A DNA stretch of 16,542 nt from Baffinella frigidus. Lineage: Eukaryota > Cryptophyceae > Cryptomonadales > Baffinellaceae. Positions 1 to 8,955 of the stretch are shown one piece after another. The position numbers and the translations under genes are program-made. The stretch is taken from positions 240,656 through 257,197 of the forward strand of contig MU646556.1 of the NCBI GenBank assembly GCA_026770585.1, given 5' to 3'. Position 1 is the stretch's first letter. Each line of letters starts with the position of its first letter. The notes under the pieces are model-generated. The model saw only the letters and a list, made by a program, of their open reading frames with translations, was not told where the DNA came from and did not search any database.

Positions 1-160
1 GGGTTTGGGGTTTGGGGTTTGGGGTTTGGGGTTTGGGGTTTGGGGTTTGGGGTTTAGGGTTTCGGGTTTGGGGTTTTGGGTTTAGGGTTTCGGGTTTCGG
101 GTTTTGGGTTTGGGGTTTGGGGTTTAGGGTCTCGGGTTTCGGGTTCAGCGTGTAGGACAC
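1..160. repeat. TTTGGGG then TTTCGGG heptamer tract at left edge
   Basis: It opens with eight TTTGGGG-type units and shifts to TTTAGGG/TTTCGGG/TTTTGGG. The G-rich strand is on +, the reverse of a left-hand telomere, so it is interstitial. Bases 150-290 that follow are non-repetitive. Confidence 0.95.
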
Positions 161-287
161 ACGCGTCAGGTCCGTTGGGGCGACAAGCGTCAAAAGTTGA
201 CGACGCCCGTCAACTTTCCCGATTGCTGGATCGTGAGGGGTTTATTCGGGAGAGGTGTACCAGGGGCGGCGTTGTGAACGCGCGGTC

Positions 288-1110
288 CGCGCTGTGGCGG
301 GGCGGAGAGGGTCTGCTGCGAACCGATCCTGTGGGGTTTCGGGTTTCGGATTTCAGGTTTCGGTTTTCGGGTACATTGTGTCGGTTTTCGGGTACAGGGG
401 TTCGAGTTTCGGGCACAATGTTTCGGGTTTCGAGTTTCGGTTTTCGGTTTTCCGCGCTGTCGCCGCGGTCCACGCTGTGGCGGGGCGGAGCGCGTCTGCT
501 GCAAACCGATCCTGCTAGGGTTATGGTTTCAGGTTTCGGGTACCGGGTGTCGGGTTTCGGGTACAGGGTTTCGGGTAGTTGGTGTCGGGTGTCGGGTACA
601 GGGTTTCGAGTGTCGGGTACAGGGTTTCGGGTTTCGGATACAGGGCTTCTGGTTTCAGGTACAGGGTGTCGGGTTTTAGTTTTCCGCGCTGTCGCCGCTG
701 TCGGCGCTGTTGCGGGGCGCAGAGCGTCTGCTGCGAACCGATCCTGCTAGGGTTATGGTTTCAGGTTTCGGGTACCGGGTGTCGGGTTTCGAGTACAGGG
801 TTGCGGGTAGTTGGTATCGGGTGTCGGGTACAGGGTTTCGGGTACAGGGTGTCAGATACAGGGTTTCGGATTTTGGTTTTCCGCCTGCCCGGGCCGTGGC
901 GGGGCGCAGCGCGTCTGCCGCGATCCTGTGGGGTTTCGGGTTTCAGGTTTCGGGTTTCGGGTACATTGTGTCGGTTTTCGGGTACAGGGTTTCGGTTTTC
1001 GGGTACAGGGTTTCGGTTTTCGGGAACAACGTTTCGGGTTTCGAGTTTCGGGTTTCGGTTTTCCGCGCTGTTGAAGCGGCGCGGAAAACCGAGAACCGAA
1101 CCGATCCTGC
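288..1110 (+). repeat. Five-copy GC-rich satellite in TTTCGGG-type DNA
   Basis: A GC-rich core (GCGCTGTGGCGGGGCGGAG, then GTCTGCTGCGAACCGATCCTG) recurs, with GATCCTG at 325, 508, 740, 922 and 1103 (periods 183, 232, 182, 181). Between the cores run degenerate GGGTTTC/GGGTACA heptamers. The last copy is the most diverged. Open frames across it arise from the repeats. Confidence 0.9.
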
Positions 1111-1299
1111 AATGATTGGGGGTTTACTTTCGGAACACGACATAATCTGTCCCGCTTCTCAAGGTTTCCCAAGCTTAAGATCAGGGTTCAAGGGTTTGGA
1201 GTGCAGGGTTCAAGACTTCGTGATTAGGGTTCAGGGTTTCGGGTGGGTGTAGGAGTTGGGGTTGGGGTTTGGAGCTAGGGGGCAACCATAGGGTTGGGG

Positions 1300-1475
1300 T
1301 TCTGGGGTTTCGGGTTCCGTGTTCCGTGTTCCGTGTTCCGTGTTCCGTGTTTAAGGTTCCGTGTTTAAGGTTCCGGGTTCCGGGTTCCGGGTTCCGTGGT
1401 TCAGGTTCCGGGTTCCGGGTCCCGGGTTCCGTGTCTCAGGTTCAGGGTTTCGGGTTTAGGGGTTGGGATTTAGAG
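1300..1475. repeat. GTTCCGT/GTTCCGG heptamer tract
   Basis: A block of 7-bp units in which the telomere-like TTTAGGG pattern has become GTTCCGT then GTTCCGG. A non-repetitive spacer follows at about 1495-1568, with no recognisable content. Confidence 0.9.
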
Positions 1476-1565
1476 GTTTAGGGTTTCGGTGTTTGGGGGA
1501 TTACCCCGTCGCTCTCAACAACGCCGTAGTCATCCGAGTCAAGCCCGTCATTGCCAACCTGGCGT

Positions 1566-1680
1566 GCGGGTTTGGGGTTTGGGGTTTGGGGTTTGGGGTT
1601 TGGGGTGTAGGTTTTGGGGTTTGGGGTTCGGGCTTTCGGGCTTGAGGGTTTATGGGTTAGGTATGGGTTCAGGGTTTAGA
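1566..1680. repeat. TTTGGGG heptamer tract
   Basis: Tandem TTTGGGG units with point variants, breaking down into TTTAGGG/TTCGGGC near 1640. Confidence 0.9.
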
Positions 1681-1704
1681 TGTTAGAAAAAGGGTTCAGG
1701 GGGT

Positions 1705-1830
1705 GTGGTTTACGGTTTATGGTTTATGGTTTATGGTGTATGGTTTATGGTGTATGGTTTATGGTTTATGGTTTATGGTTTATGGTGTATGGTTTATGGG
1801 TTATGGTTTATGGTTTATGGTTTGGGGTTT
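1705..1830. repeat. TTTATGG heptamer array
   Basis: About 17 tandem GTTTATG units, a few with GTGTATG. This variant loses the GGG run, so unlike the neighbouring tracts it should not form G-quadruplexes. A second array of the same variant lies at 10187-10268. Confidence 0.95.
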
Positions 1831-1833
1831 GGC

Positions 1834-2250
1834 GTTTACCGCTGCGGACGCTGTCACGGCACGCCGCAGGGGGAGGTAGAGGACTGGATCATATCCGCTA
1901 CGTTAGAGCCATTTGCCGCTCAAAAGGCACTTTCTACCTAATCTCTGCCCGCGGACGTGACCAGAAATTGCGTTTTGAGGGACAAGTGGTTTTAACGAAA
2001 TGATTCTGCCACCGAAACTTTTGATACGTCCCCTGTGGATTTGCAGCAGTTACCACGCCAGAGTGGAGGAGGGGGTAATTTGTTTCAGACCGTGTCAGGA
2101 CACGGTCTCTCTGACTTGTGAAAACTACTGCCTTGCAGGGGAATTGACTTTTGGCGACCCCTTCGAAGACTCTGGCGTGGTAGGGTCTACGGGTTTGGGT
2201 TTTTTGGTTTACCGCCGCGGACGCTATCACGGCACGCCGCAGGGGGAGGT
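1834..2250 (+). repeat. 44-bp direct repeats flanking a unique segment
   Basis: Bases 1834-1877 and 2207-2250 (starting GTTTACCGCYGCGGACGCT, ending GCAGGGGGAGGT) are nearly identical, 373 bases apart. Each is preceded by G-rich heptamers. The segment between (about 1885-2050) has no recognisable content apart from the nested inverted repeat listed separately. Confidence 0.85.
2051..2182. repeat. 132-bp fold-back element with nested hairpin
   Basis: Perfect 14-bp end repeats TACCACGCCAGAGT (2051-2064) and its complement (2169-2182). Inside, AGACCGTGTC (2087-2096) pairs perfectly with GACACGGTCT (2099-2108) over a 2-base loop. It has no coding capacity and resembles a small non-autonomous element; no target duplication is evident. 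Confidence 0.8.
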
Positions 2251-2261
2251 GGAAGGCTCCT

Positions 2262-2400
2262 GTTTTCGGGTTTAGGGTTTAGGGTTTAGGGTTTGGAGTT
2301 TTGGGTTTGGGGTTTAGGGTTTAGGGTTGAGGGTTTAGGGTTTAGGGTTTAGGGTTTAGGGTTTAGGGTTTAGGCTTTTGGGTTCAGGGGTTGGGTTTTA
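2262..2400. repeat. TTTAGGG tract
   Basis: Among the purest canonical TTTAGGG runs in the window, with only a few variant units. The following 2400-2600 is mostly non-repetitive and contains nothing I recognise, apart from a short TTTCGGG run at 2502-2527. Confidence 0.95.
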
Positions 2401-2599
2401 GGGTTCAGTACCGAAGCTGGTCCGGCACGCAGCTCATAGACTATTGGATTGCTCAACTTAAGGCTCGAGCGTAATAAAGAAGAAAGAAAAGTTAAGGATT
2501 TAGGGTTTCGGGTTTCGGGTTTCGGGTTAAGGTGGGAGAGGCGTTGTTCACCGCACTGGTGAGGCAAAATCAACCGAATGAAAATGGTAGAGGGAAGGT

Positions 2600-3285
2600 T
2601 TCGAGTCCAGGAATTATCACCTCCTGCCTGGGTCCAGGAATTATCTGGGGTCGAGGACCTGCTGCCTGGGTGTTCTTGACTTCTCCTGGCCTGCCGCCCC
2701 CTGGGGCCGATCCCCACGGCCGTAGGGGGAGCTTGCCATTCGCCTGCACCCTATACCCTGCACCCTACACCCTACACCCTGCACCCCACACCCCACACCC
2801 TAGACCCTCGACCCTGCATCCTAGACCCTAGAACCTAGACCCTAGACACGCACACCTTTAACCTCCCCCTTCCCCTTAAGACCCCACACCCCACACCCCA
2901 AGCCCCAAACCCTCAACCCTAGTACCTGCCGCCTGGGAATTCTTGACTGCTCCTGGCCTGCCTCCCCCAGGGGCCGAGCCCCACGGCCGTAGGGGCAGCT
3001 TGCTGTTCGCCTACACCCTCCACCCTACACCCTGCACCATACACCCTACACCCTGCACCATACAACCCACACCCTGCACCATACACCCTACACCCTGCAC
3101 CATACACCCCACACCCTAGACAAACACCCTTACACCTGAACATTTCCCCTTAGACCCCACACCCCACACCCCAAGCCCCAAACCCTAGTACCTGCCGCCT
3201 GGGAGTTCTTGACTGCTCCTGGCCTGCCTCCCCCAGGGGCCGAGCCCCACGGCCGTAGGGGCAGCTTGCCGTTCGCCGCCCCTGA
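2600..3285 (+). repeat. Three-copy satellite including a 266-bp tandem duplication
   Basis: A unit holding ACCTGCCGCCTGGGA, TTCTTGACTGCTCCTGGCCT and GGGGCCGAGCCCCACGGCCG begins at about 2921 and again at 3187 with very few differences. A more diverged copy starts near 2659. Between them are C-rich CACCCTR and CACACCC heptamers (2745-2920 and 3015-3186). The last copy loses the heptamers and passes into unique DNA. Confidence 0.9.
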
Positions 3286-3296
3286 GTTTGGGTTTA

Positions 3297-3321
3297 GGGT
3301 TTGATTTCCCGCACGGTGATG
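3297..3321 (+). repeat. 25-bp repeat, inverted partner at 4789
   Basis: These 25 bases (starting GGGTTTGATTTCCCGCAC) occur as an exact reverse complement at 4789-4813, about 1.5 kb away. The rest of 3322-3475 is non-repetitive and shows no recognisable gene. Confidence 0.9.
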
Positions 3322-3479
3322 TTTCGCAGATCGTTGCATTGATTTTCGTGGTACTGCTCAAACATTGCTCGGAAGAAAAACAGGGTGTGAACCGACGTTT
3401 TGACGAGATTTCTGGGCGGAATCTCCTGCGCACCCCACCCTTAGGGCCGTTAAGGGAGCCTGCCGGGTGAGGGAGTTTG

Positions 3480-4200
3480 CGGTTTCGAGTTTAGGGTTCT
3501 TGGGGTTTAAGGATTCGAGTTTAGGGTTTAGGGTTTGGGATTTAGGGCTCGGAGCCCTGTGATTTGTGATTTGGGAGTAGGATGCGGGTGTAAGGGTTCG
3601 GGGTTAAGAGTCTAGGGTCTAGGGTTTAGGGTTCAGGGTTTAGGGTTTAGGGTTGAGGGTTTGGGGTTTGGGGTTTCGGATTTCGGATTTCAGGGTTTCG
3701 GGTTCTGGGTTACAGGGTTGAGGGTTTCGGGTTGCAGGTTTCAAGTTTCAGGTGTCAGGGTTTCGGGTTTCAGGGTTGAGGGTGACCTCCAAAGGATGAA
3801 TGGTTTGGGCCCGACTGCTGCATGTACGACGCCCGAGCACCTCCTGGAGTAGGGTTTAGGGTTTGGAGTTTTGGGTTTGGTGTTTGGGGTGTGGTGTTTG
3901 GTGTTTGGGGTGTGGGGTTTAGGGTTTAGGGTTTAGGGTTTAGGGTTTAGGGTTTAGGGTTTAGGGCTGAGGGTCCAGGGTGTATGGCTTGGAGGTTTAG
4001 GGTCTAGGTCTAGGGTTTGGGGTTTACGGTGTGGGGTTTGGGGGTTAGGGTGTGGGGTTTGAGGTTTGGGATTTGGAGTTTCGAATTTAGGTTTAGGGTT
4101 TGTCCCCAAGATATCCGAAAAATGGGTTTAGGGTTTAGGGTCTAGGGTCTAGGGTTTAGGGTTTAGGGTTGAGGGCTGAGGGCTGAGGGCTGAGGGTTTC
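3480..4200. repeat. Mixed TTTAGGG/TTTCGGG/GTTTGGG tract
   Basis: About 700 bases of G-rich heptamers, cleanest as TTTAGGG at 3918-3965 and 4120-4170, ending in four GGGCTGA units. One unique insert (about 3783-3850) contains nothing recognised. Confidence 0.9.
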
Positions 4201-4264
4201 TGGGGATCGCACTCACTCCCCTGAAAGAAGAAGCTTGAGGACCGATCCGCACGGTGGGCTACGA

Positions 4265-4311
4265 TACCCCCTAGAATCTAGGGGTTCGCTGACCCTAGAT
4301 TCTAGGGGGTA
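4265..4311. repeat. Perfect 19-bp inverted repeat
   Basis: Arms 4265-4283 (TACCCCCTAGAATCTAGGG) and 4293-4311 are exact complements over a 9-base loop. Its CCCCCTAG edges resemble the interior of the fold-back at 14308. Confidence 0.9.
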
Positions 4312-4524
4312 ACGTGACCAAATTTGCACCAGACACGCCTTCAAGTTAACTGCCTTCAGGCAAGTTGACTTTTGATGAAAGGTCCGTAGTCCACCGTGTG
4401 GCTAGGGTTCAGCAATTCAGGATTAAGGTGTAGGGGTTGGGGGTTAGGACGCACCCTCGCCGCCCTGAGGAAGGAGTATGTCCAGAAGGGATCGGTAGGG
4501 TTCAGCAATTCAGGGGTAGGGCGT

Positions 4525-4695
4525 CCACACGAGGCTACCCAGGCGAACAGAATAAAAGGGACTTTTAAAGTTTTGTAGGGAAATGATCACGTGACCGACC
4601 GCTCAGCGGTCGGGTCGGTTATAAATCACGCATGGATAGGCCCTACTTGTACAGCCCCCGGGTTTTATTCTGTTCGCCTGGTTAGCCTCGTGTGG
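4525..4695. mobile_element. 171-bp fold-back/MITE-like element
   Basis: Terminal inverted repeats of 33 bp (4525-4557, starting CCACACGAGGCTACCCAGGC; 4663-4695) match at 32 of 33 positions. The interior carries a further hairpin (CCGACCGCT / AGCGGTCGG near 4595). It sits between two copies of a 70-bp direct repeat, as if inserted into a duplicated block. It encodes no protein. Confidence 0.85.
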
Positions 4696-4862
4696 GTAGG
4701 GGTTGGGATTCAGGACGCACCCTCGCCGCCCTGAGGGAGGAGGATGACGAGCAGGGATCGGCGGATCCCTGCAACTTCAACACACGCGCATCACCGTGCG
4801 GGAAATCAAACCCCGAAAGTTTCGGGACTGTGCTTTTTGGATCGAGGTCGCTCGCATACTCA

Positions 4863-5017
4863 ATAGGGTAACGGACTGAAAACCGGGTAGTTAGGCCTAC
4901 GGTATTGCCTACGGTAGGCCGTAGGGACCTAAGGGGGCTCCTACGAAAAACCAGGTCCTCGGGGCCCTGCGGCGTACCGTAGGGACGAACTACCCGGGTT
5001 TCAGTCCGTTATCCTAT
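4863..5017. mobile_element. 155-bp fold-back/MITE-like element
   Basis: 30-bp end repeats (4863-4892, starting ATAGGGTAACGGACTGAAAA; 4988-5017) match at 28 of 30 positions. The interior has repeated CTACGGTA motifs and a GGCCGTAGGGAC / TACCGTAGGGAC pair. Its ends are unlike those of the neighbouring 4525 element, so it is a different family. It encodes no protein. Confidence 0.85.
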
Positions 5018-5219
5018 GACACTCGATCCAACCTCACTCACCCCTCGAAAAAAAGACGGTCGAAAATCGAGGTTGAGCGTTGAGGGGTTGGGGGTTAGGA
5101 CGCACCCTCACCGCCTTGAGGAAGGAGGATGTCGAGCAGGGATCCGCCGTTTCGGGACTGGGCTTCTTGGATCGAGTTGGCGAGGCAGTCGTGCATTAAC
5201 CGCGCGACGGATAGCACCT

Positions 5220-5500
5220 GGGGTTAGATTTGGGGGTGAGGTTCGGGGGTTGGATTTGGGGGTGAGGTTCGGGGGTTTCGGGTGTGCCGTTTCGTGGTTC
5301 GTGTTCCGGGTTTCGTGTTTCTTGTTTCGGGTTTGTATTTCGGGTTTCGGGTGTGTAATTTCGGGGTTCGGGTTTGTAATTTCAGGTTTCAGGTTTGTAA
5401 TTTCGGGTTTCGGGTATTGATTTTCGGGTTTCGGGTTTCGGGTTTCGGGTTTCGGGTTTCGGGTTTAGGGTTTAGGGTGTCAATTTTCGGGTTTTGGGGG
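5220..5500. repeat. TTTCGGG tract
   Basis: Degenerate GGGTTTC/GTAATTTC units sharpen into a clean TTTCGGG run at about 5425-5465, then TTTAGGG. The open frames across it are repeat by-products. Confidence 0.95.
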
Positions 5501-5576
5501 GGGGCGAGTTACCGGCCCAGTCGCGCTCATCTCAAACGGGTTCACAACCTGCCCCCTCTCCCCGATGTGCCTTGCC

Positions 5577-5801
5577 ACCTGCCCTCCGCCGCTGTCGGGC
5601 CGCCGCGCCTGCCGTACTTAACGTCAACCGACTATCCTCAAGTTGACACGCTGGGTTCGCGGTACAAACCCGTCAACTTTGGAGCGGGGAAGAGCCCGAG
5701 CTCACGAGATTGGTGAGCCCAAATAGACTGAGACAGAGCTAGAAATCCTTCATTTTTGCAACCTGCCCTCCGCCGCTGTCGGGCCGCCGCACCTGCCGTA
5801 C
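5577..5801 (+). repeat. 40-bp GC-rich direct repeat beside family M copies
   Basis: ACCTGCCCTCCGCCGCTGTC, GGGCCGCCGC and CCTGCCGTAC occur at 5578-5617 and 5762-5801 with one difference. Each copy lies just before a truncated family M element, so the two elements and their flank form an imperfect tandem duplication. Confidence 0.85.
5623..5742 (+). mobile_element. MITE-like family M, left-truncated copy
   Basis: It has the family interior (CTCAAGTTGACACGCTGGGT, GCGGTACAAACCCGTCAACT) and an intact right end GACTGAGACAGAGCTAG (5726-5742). The left terminal repeat is missing. Confidence 0.8.
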
Positions 5802-5827
5802 CAAACAACGTCAGAATCCTTCACTTT

Positions 5828-5930
5828 CTGGATCTGCCTCAGTCCAGTTGACTGACTATTCTCAAGTTGACATTCTGGTTCGCCGTGCAAATCCGTCAAC
5901 TTCGGGGCGGGAAAGAGCCTGGTCTCGCCC
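5828..5930 (+). mobile_element. MITE-like family M, right-truncated copy
   Basis: The left end CTGGATCTGCCTCAGTC (15 of 17 match to the consensus) is followed by the family interior (CTCAAGTTGACATTCTGG, AATCCGTCAACTTCGGGG). The right terminal repeat is absent. It complements the left-truncated copy just upstream. Confidence 0.75.
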
Positions 5931-5971
5931 TCAGAATCGCCGGCCGGCAGGTGATACGCCACACAGCGGAC

Positions 5972-6107
5972 TTCGAGGGGATTTTGAATAACCCATGAGC
6001 GATAAGACCTAGGACCCTGTACGGCAGGCAATCCGTAGGGACATAGGGGGGGTTCCCACGGATAAGGTAACGGAAATTCGGGCATTTGCTGCCCGAAAAT
6101 CCCTTCG
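5972..6107. repeat. Imperfect inverted-repeat region
   Basis: GAGGGGATTTT near 5973 pairs with AAAATCCCTTC near 6096. Inside lie TTCGGGCA/TGCCCGAA (about 6077-6097) and ATCCGTAGGGA/TTCCCACGGAT. The ATGAGCGATAAG and CCTAGGACCCT motifs recall the fold-back at 14308. It is probably a decayed fold-back element. Confidence 0.5.
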
Positions 6108-6168
6108 TAGCCCCGTATGTGGCGCGAGCGACATTCCAAACCAGAGGAAAGGCCTTTCTCCCCCGGTG

Positions 6169-6980
6169 GGCCCCTCCGCGCCACTTGAAAAGAGTTGTAA
6201 AACTGTCTACATAGTAACTTTTGTACCAGAGTCGCGTCTAATTAAGGCTTCTATTGCAACGTTTGTACCAGCGTCGCGTCCAACTAAAAGCCGTTTTGCA
6301 CGGAGATTTAGGAAGCGGGCGGGCGAGAGAGAGGGCGTGAGGGAGGGAGGGAGAGGGAGTGAGGGAGAGAGAGGGTGTGAGGGAGAGAGCGGGTGTGAGG
6401 GAGAGAGAGGGTGTGAGGGAGAGAGGGAGAGGGTGAGAGAGAGTGAGGGGACCGGCGGCGCAGACCGCCCCCGCTGAACCGCGCCCGGGCGGTTCTGAAG
6501 CGGGCCCGCGCGGCTCGGAGGCGGGCCCCTCCGTGCCACTTTAAAATGGTCGTAAAACTCTCTCCGTAGTAGCTTTTGTACCAGAGTCGCGTCCAATGAA
6601 GCCTTCTATTGTACCGTTTGTACCAGCGTCGCGTCCAACTAAAAGCCGTTTTGCATGGAGACTTAGGGGCCGGGCGGGACCTGCGGCGCGGACCGCCCCC
6701 GCTGAACCGCGCCCGGCGTGTTCTGAGGCGGGCCCGCGCGGCTCTGCGGCGGGCCCATCCACGTCATCTAAAAAAATGTTGCCAACCCTTCTATTGTAAC
6801 TGTTGCACCAGCGTCGGTCCCGCCCGTACCCTAAGACTTTGTGTGAAAAGGCTTAATAGGACGCGCCGTGGTTGGGGTTTAGGGTTAAGGGACCTGCGGC
6901 GCAGACCGCCCCCGCTGAACCGCGCCCGGGCGGTTCTGAGGCGGGCCCGCGCGGCTCTGCGGCGGGCCCCTCCGTGCCGC
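6169..6980 (+). repeat. Tandem cassettes of two repeat types
   Basis: Type 1 (about 145 bp, starting GGGCCCCTCCGYGCCACTT and carrying TTTTGTACCAGAGTCGCGTC) occurs at 6169-6313 and 6523-6667, with a degenerate third copy at 6749-6850. Type 2 (about 90 bp, GC-rich, GCAGACCGCCCCCGCTGAAC) occurs at 6451-6540, 6679-6767 and 6892-6980. They alternate, so the block grew by unequal duplication. Frames through it look protein-like but change phase between copies. Confidence 0.85.
6328..6450. repeat. GA-rich minisatellite
   Basis: Tandem GAGGGAGAGAGAGGGTGTGA-like units, purine-rich on +. It lies inside the first cassette and is absent from the equivalent place in the second, where only a short GGGCGGGAC remains. 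Confidence 0.9.
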
Positions 6981-7019
6981 GTCGAAGGCGTCCTCCTCCT
7001 CCTCCTCGCCCTTCCCACC

Positions 7020-7360
7020 CTGCATTCCGAAACGATTTAATTTAGGTGAAGTAAAGCTGAATTTAATTTAATTTAATTTAGCTGCTTCTTTTTCGCAGTG
7101 GAAATTGCTGCAGAGAAGGAGCATGCTAGTGAATGAGTGAAGCGATCGTACCATAGTTTGCCAAACCCCACCTAAGATATCTACCAAAGCAATCATTTAG
7201 AAATTCTGAAAACCATTGGATCACACTGGTACTCGCAATAGTAAATCAATCGCGCAATATTCGCCGCGAAAAACCAATCAAATGAAATGATTTCCAACTG
7301 AAATCAACGCAATTGTCTAGCAAATCAGCCCCAAAGCTACTTCATTGAAACGTTCCGAGG
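7020..7360. other. AT-rich unique segment
   Basis: It differs sharply in base composition from its GC-rich neighbours and starts with an ATTTA pentamer run (7061-7080). TTCTTTTTCGCAG at 7087-7099 resembles a splice acceptor, but no open exon follows. No gene is recognised. Confidence 0.5.
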
Positions 7361-7645
7361 GCGACCTGGTGAGGCCGAGGGAAGTCTGAGGGGGCGTCGT
7401 CGCGAGGCGCCGCGCCGCGCAGGGTGTACACCAACGGCTCCAATTCCCTACGGGCGCAGAGAATATTGCGCGTATACGCGGCATAATATACGTATGTATG
7501 TTACGTGACAAGTATGTATATTACGTGGCAGAGTACGTATATTACGTGACGGAGTACGTATATGAAGGGACCTGGTGGCGCGGGAGGAAGTCTGAGGGTG
7601 CGTCGTCACGTGGCGTCGCGCCGCGCAGGGTGTACACCTGCAGGG
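7359..7645 (+). repeat. Duplicated 78-bp segment flanking a 21-bp tandem repeat
   Basis: GACCTGGTG..GGAAGTCTGAGG..GCGCCGCGCAGGGTGTACACC occurs at 7362-7432 and 7569-7639. Between them, GTACGTATATTACGTGACGGA-type units of 20-21 bp repeat three and a half times (7492-7565). The second copy leads straight into TTTGGGG heptamers. Confidence 0.85.
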
Positions 7646-8110
7646 TTTGGGTTTGGGGTTTAGGGGAGCAGGGTTTGGGGTTTGGGGTTGGGGTTTGGGG
7701 TTTGGGGTTTTGGGATTGGGGTTTGGGGTGTAGAGTCTGTGGTTCATGGTTTAGGGTTTGGGGTGCAAGTAGCGAGTGGGGTTAGGGTTAAGGGATTCGC
7801 ACGGCATCGGGTTTAGGGTTTCGGGATCAGAAGGGATGGTGTGGGGATGAGGGTGTGTGGTGTGTGGTTCGCAGGATTCGCACCGGAGCAGCGCCGTACG
7901 GGAGCACCAGCGCTGGGGAGGGGATCCGTGCACCCTCTGCGACCTGCTTCAGGCTTGAGGCTTGAGGCTTGAGGATTCAGGGGTTAGGGGTTAGGGGTTA
8001 GGGTTTAGGGTTTAGGGTTTAGGGTTGCGGGTTTAGAGACAAGAATGTTTTAGGGTTAAGTGGTTGGAGAAAAAAATAGGGTAGCGGTTTAGGGTGTAGG
8101 GTTGAGGGTT
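7643..8110. repeat. TTTGGGG/TTTAGGG tracts
   Basis: TTTGGGG units run over 7645-7780 and TTTAGGG over 7975-8030, with three AGGCTTG units just before the latter. The intervening 7800-7950 is mostly unique (GTGTGTGG-rich) with nothing recognised. Confidence 0.9.
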
Positions 8111-8174
8111 CACCGGCACGCCTTCCGCCCACGTCCCCCCCCACTCCTCCCCTTCCTCTTGGTCCGCGAGGCGG

Positions 8175-8474
8175 GCGCGGGGTGTCTTCCTCGGGGAGCG
8201 TGAGCCCTGGCGGAGCGCTGAGCGCGGTGACTGCATGCGCGCCGCCGCCGCCTGTGTGTGTTGGAGATGCGCGTGAGTGTGCTGGACACGCGTGCTCGCC
8301 CGTGGTAGCGTGCGGGACACACGTATGAGCGTGTTAGAGTGTGTTAGGCACACGTGTGGGTGTGTCCAACACACGAGCGTGGTCAGCAAGGTGCGCGCGG
8401 GGCGTCTTCCGCGGGGAGCGTGAGCCCTGGCGTAATGCCGAGCGGGGGGACTGCATGCGCGCTGCCGCCGCCTG
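8175..8474 (+). repeat. 80-bp direct duplication with ACACACG-rich centre
   Basis: GCGCGGGGTGTCTTCCTCGG, then GGAGCGTGAGCCCTGGCG and ACTGCATGCGCGCYGCCGCC occur at about 8175-8252 and 8393-8474. The 140 bases between are degenerate GTGTGT/ACACACG units. Confidence 0.85.
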
Positions 8475-8539
8475 CGAAGTTGGGGTTTCGGGTTTCGGGT
8501 TTCGAATTTCGGGTGTAGCGTTTCGGGTGTAGTGTTTCG

Positions 8540-8955
8540 GGTTTCGGGGGCGGGGTCTGAAAAACGCACCTGCGCTGCCTCCTCCTCAGCGCCCTTGGCG
8601 ATTGACGGTTTCAGGAGTAGGGAGTAGCGTGTAGGGTGTAGGGTGTAGAGCGTAGGGTTTCGGGTTTCGGGGGTGGGGTCTGCAAAAAGCACCTGCGCCT
8701 CCTCTTCCTGGGCGCGCTCCGCGATGAAGGATTCCGATTTGGGGTTGCGCGCGGGCGGGATGTATGCCAGCATGTACACGCCGTCCCTGGTGTTAGGGTG
8801 AGGGCTCAGGGTTCAGGGGCCCTCTTTCTCTCTCTCTCTCTCGCTCTCTCGCTCTCTCGCTCTCTCTCTCTCTCTCTCTCTAGGGTTTAGAATGGACGAG
8901 GTGGGGTTGCGTGCTGGCGGGATATAAGCCAGCATGCACACTCCGTCCCTGTGGG
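8540..8955 (+). repeat. Two small duplications around a CT microsatellite
   Basis: GGGGTCTGAAAAACGCACCT at 8553 recurs as GGGGTCTGCAAAAAGCACCT at 8675. GGGTTGCGCGCGGGCGGGAT at 8741 recurs as GGGTTGCGTGCTGGCGGGAT at 8904. A pure CT/CTCTCG tract occupies 8821-8881. G-rich heptamers and their GTAGGGT variants fill the spaces and continue to 9075. Confidence 0.8.

Larger units (their letters stand above)
4428..5150 (+). repeat. Three-copy 70-bp direct repeat
   Basis: The core AGGACGCACCCTCGCCGCCC followed by TGAGGAAGGAGGATG and a GGGATCGG-like end occurs at about 4446, 4712 and 5097. The first two copies are separated by the fold-back at 4525, the last two by the one at 4863. A TTTCGGGACTGTGCTT / TTTCGGGACTGGGCTT pair (4819 and 5149) is part of the same duplicated block. 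Copy 2 ends in a perfect 9-bp hairpin (4751-4772). Confidence 0.85.

Noticed and set aside
1-60. Window start as a chromosome end
   Set aside because: A left-hand telomere would show the C-rich strand on +. Here it is G-rich, and the right edge is likewise reversed.
76-1252. Long open frames rich in GFRVSGF-type peptides
   Set aside because: A 7-bp repeat without stop codons translates into a 7-residue repeat in every frame. The frames overlap on both strands and track repeat purity, with no domain or codon signal.
1680-2003. Open frames reading MVYGLWF repeats (also near 10191)
   Set aside because: These are direct translation of the TTTATGG heptamer array; the same peptide appears in several overlapping frames.
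7087-7140. Splice acceptor-like TTCTTTTTCGCAG with following exon
   Set aside because: All three frames stop within about 45 bases and no donor or upstream exon is recognisable.
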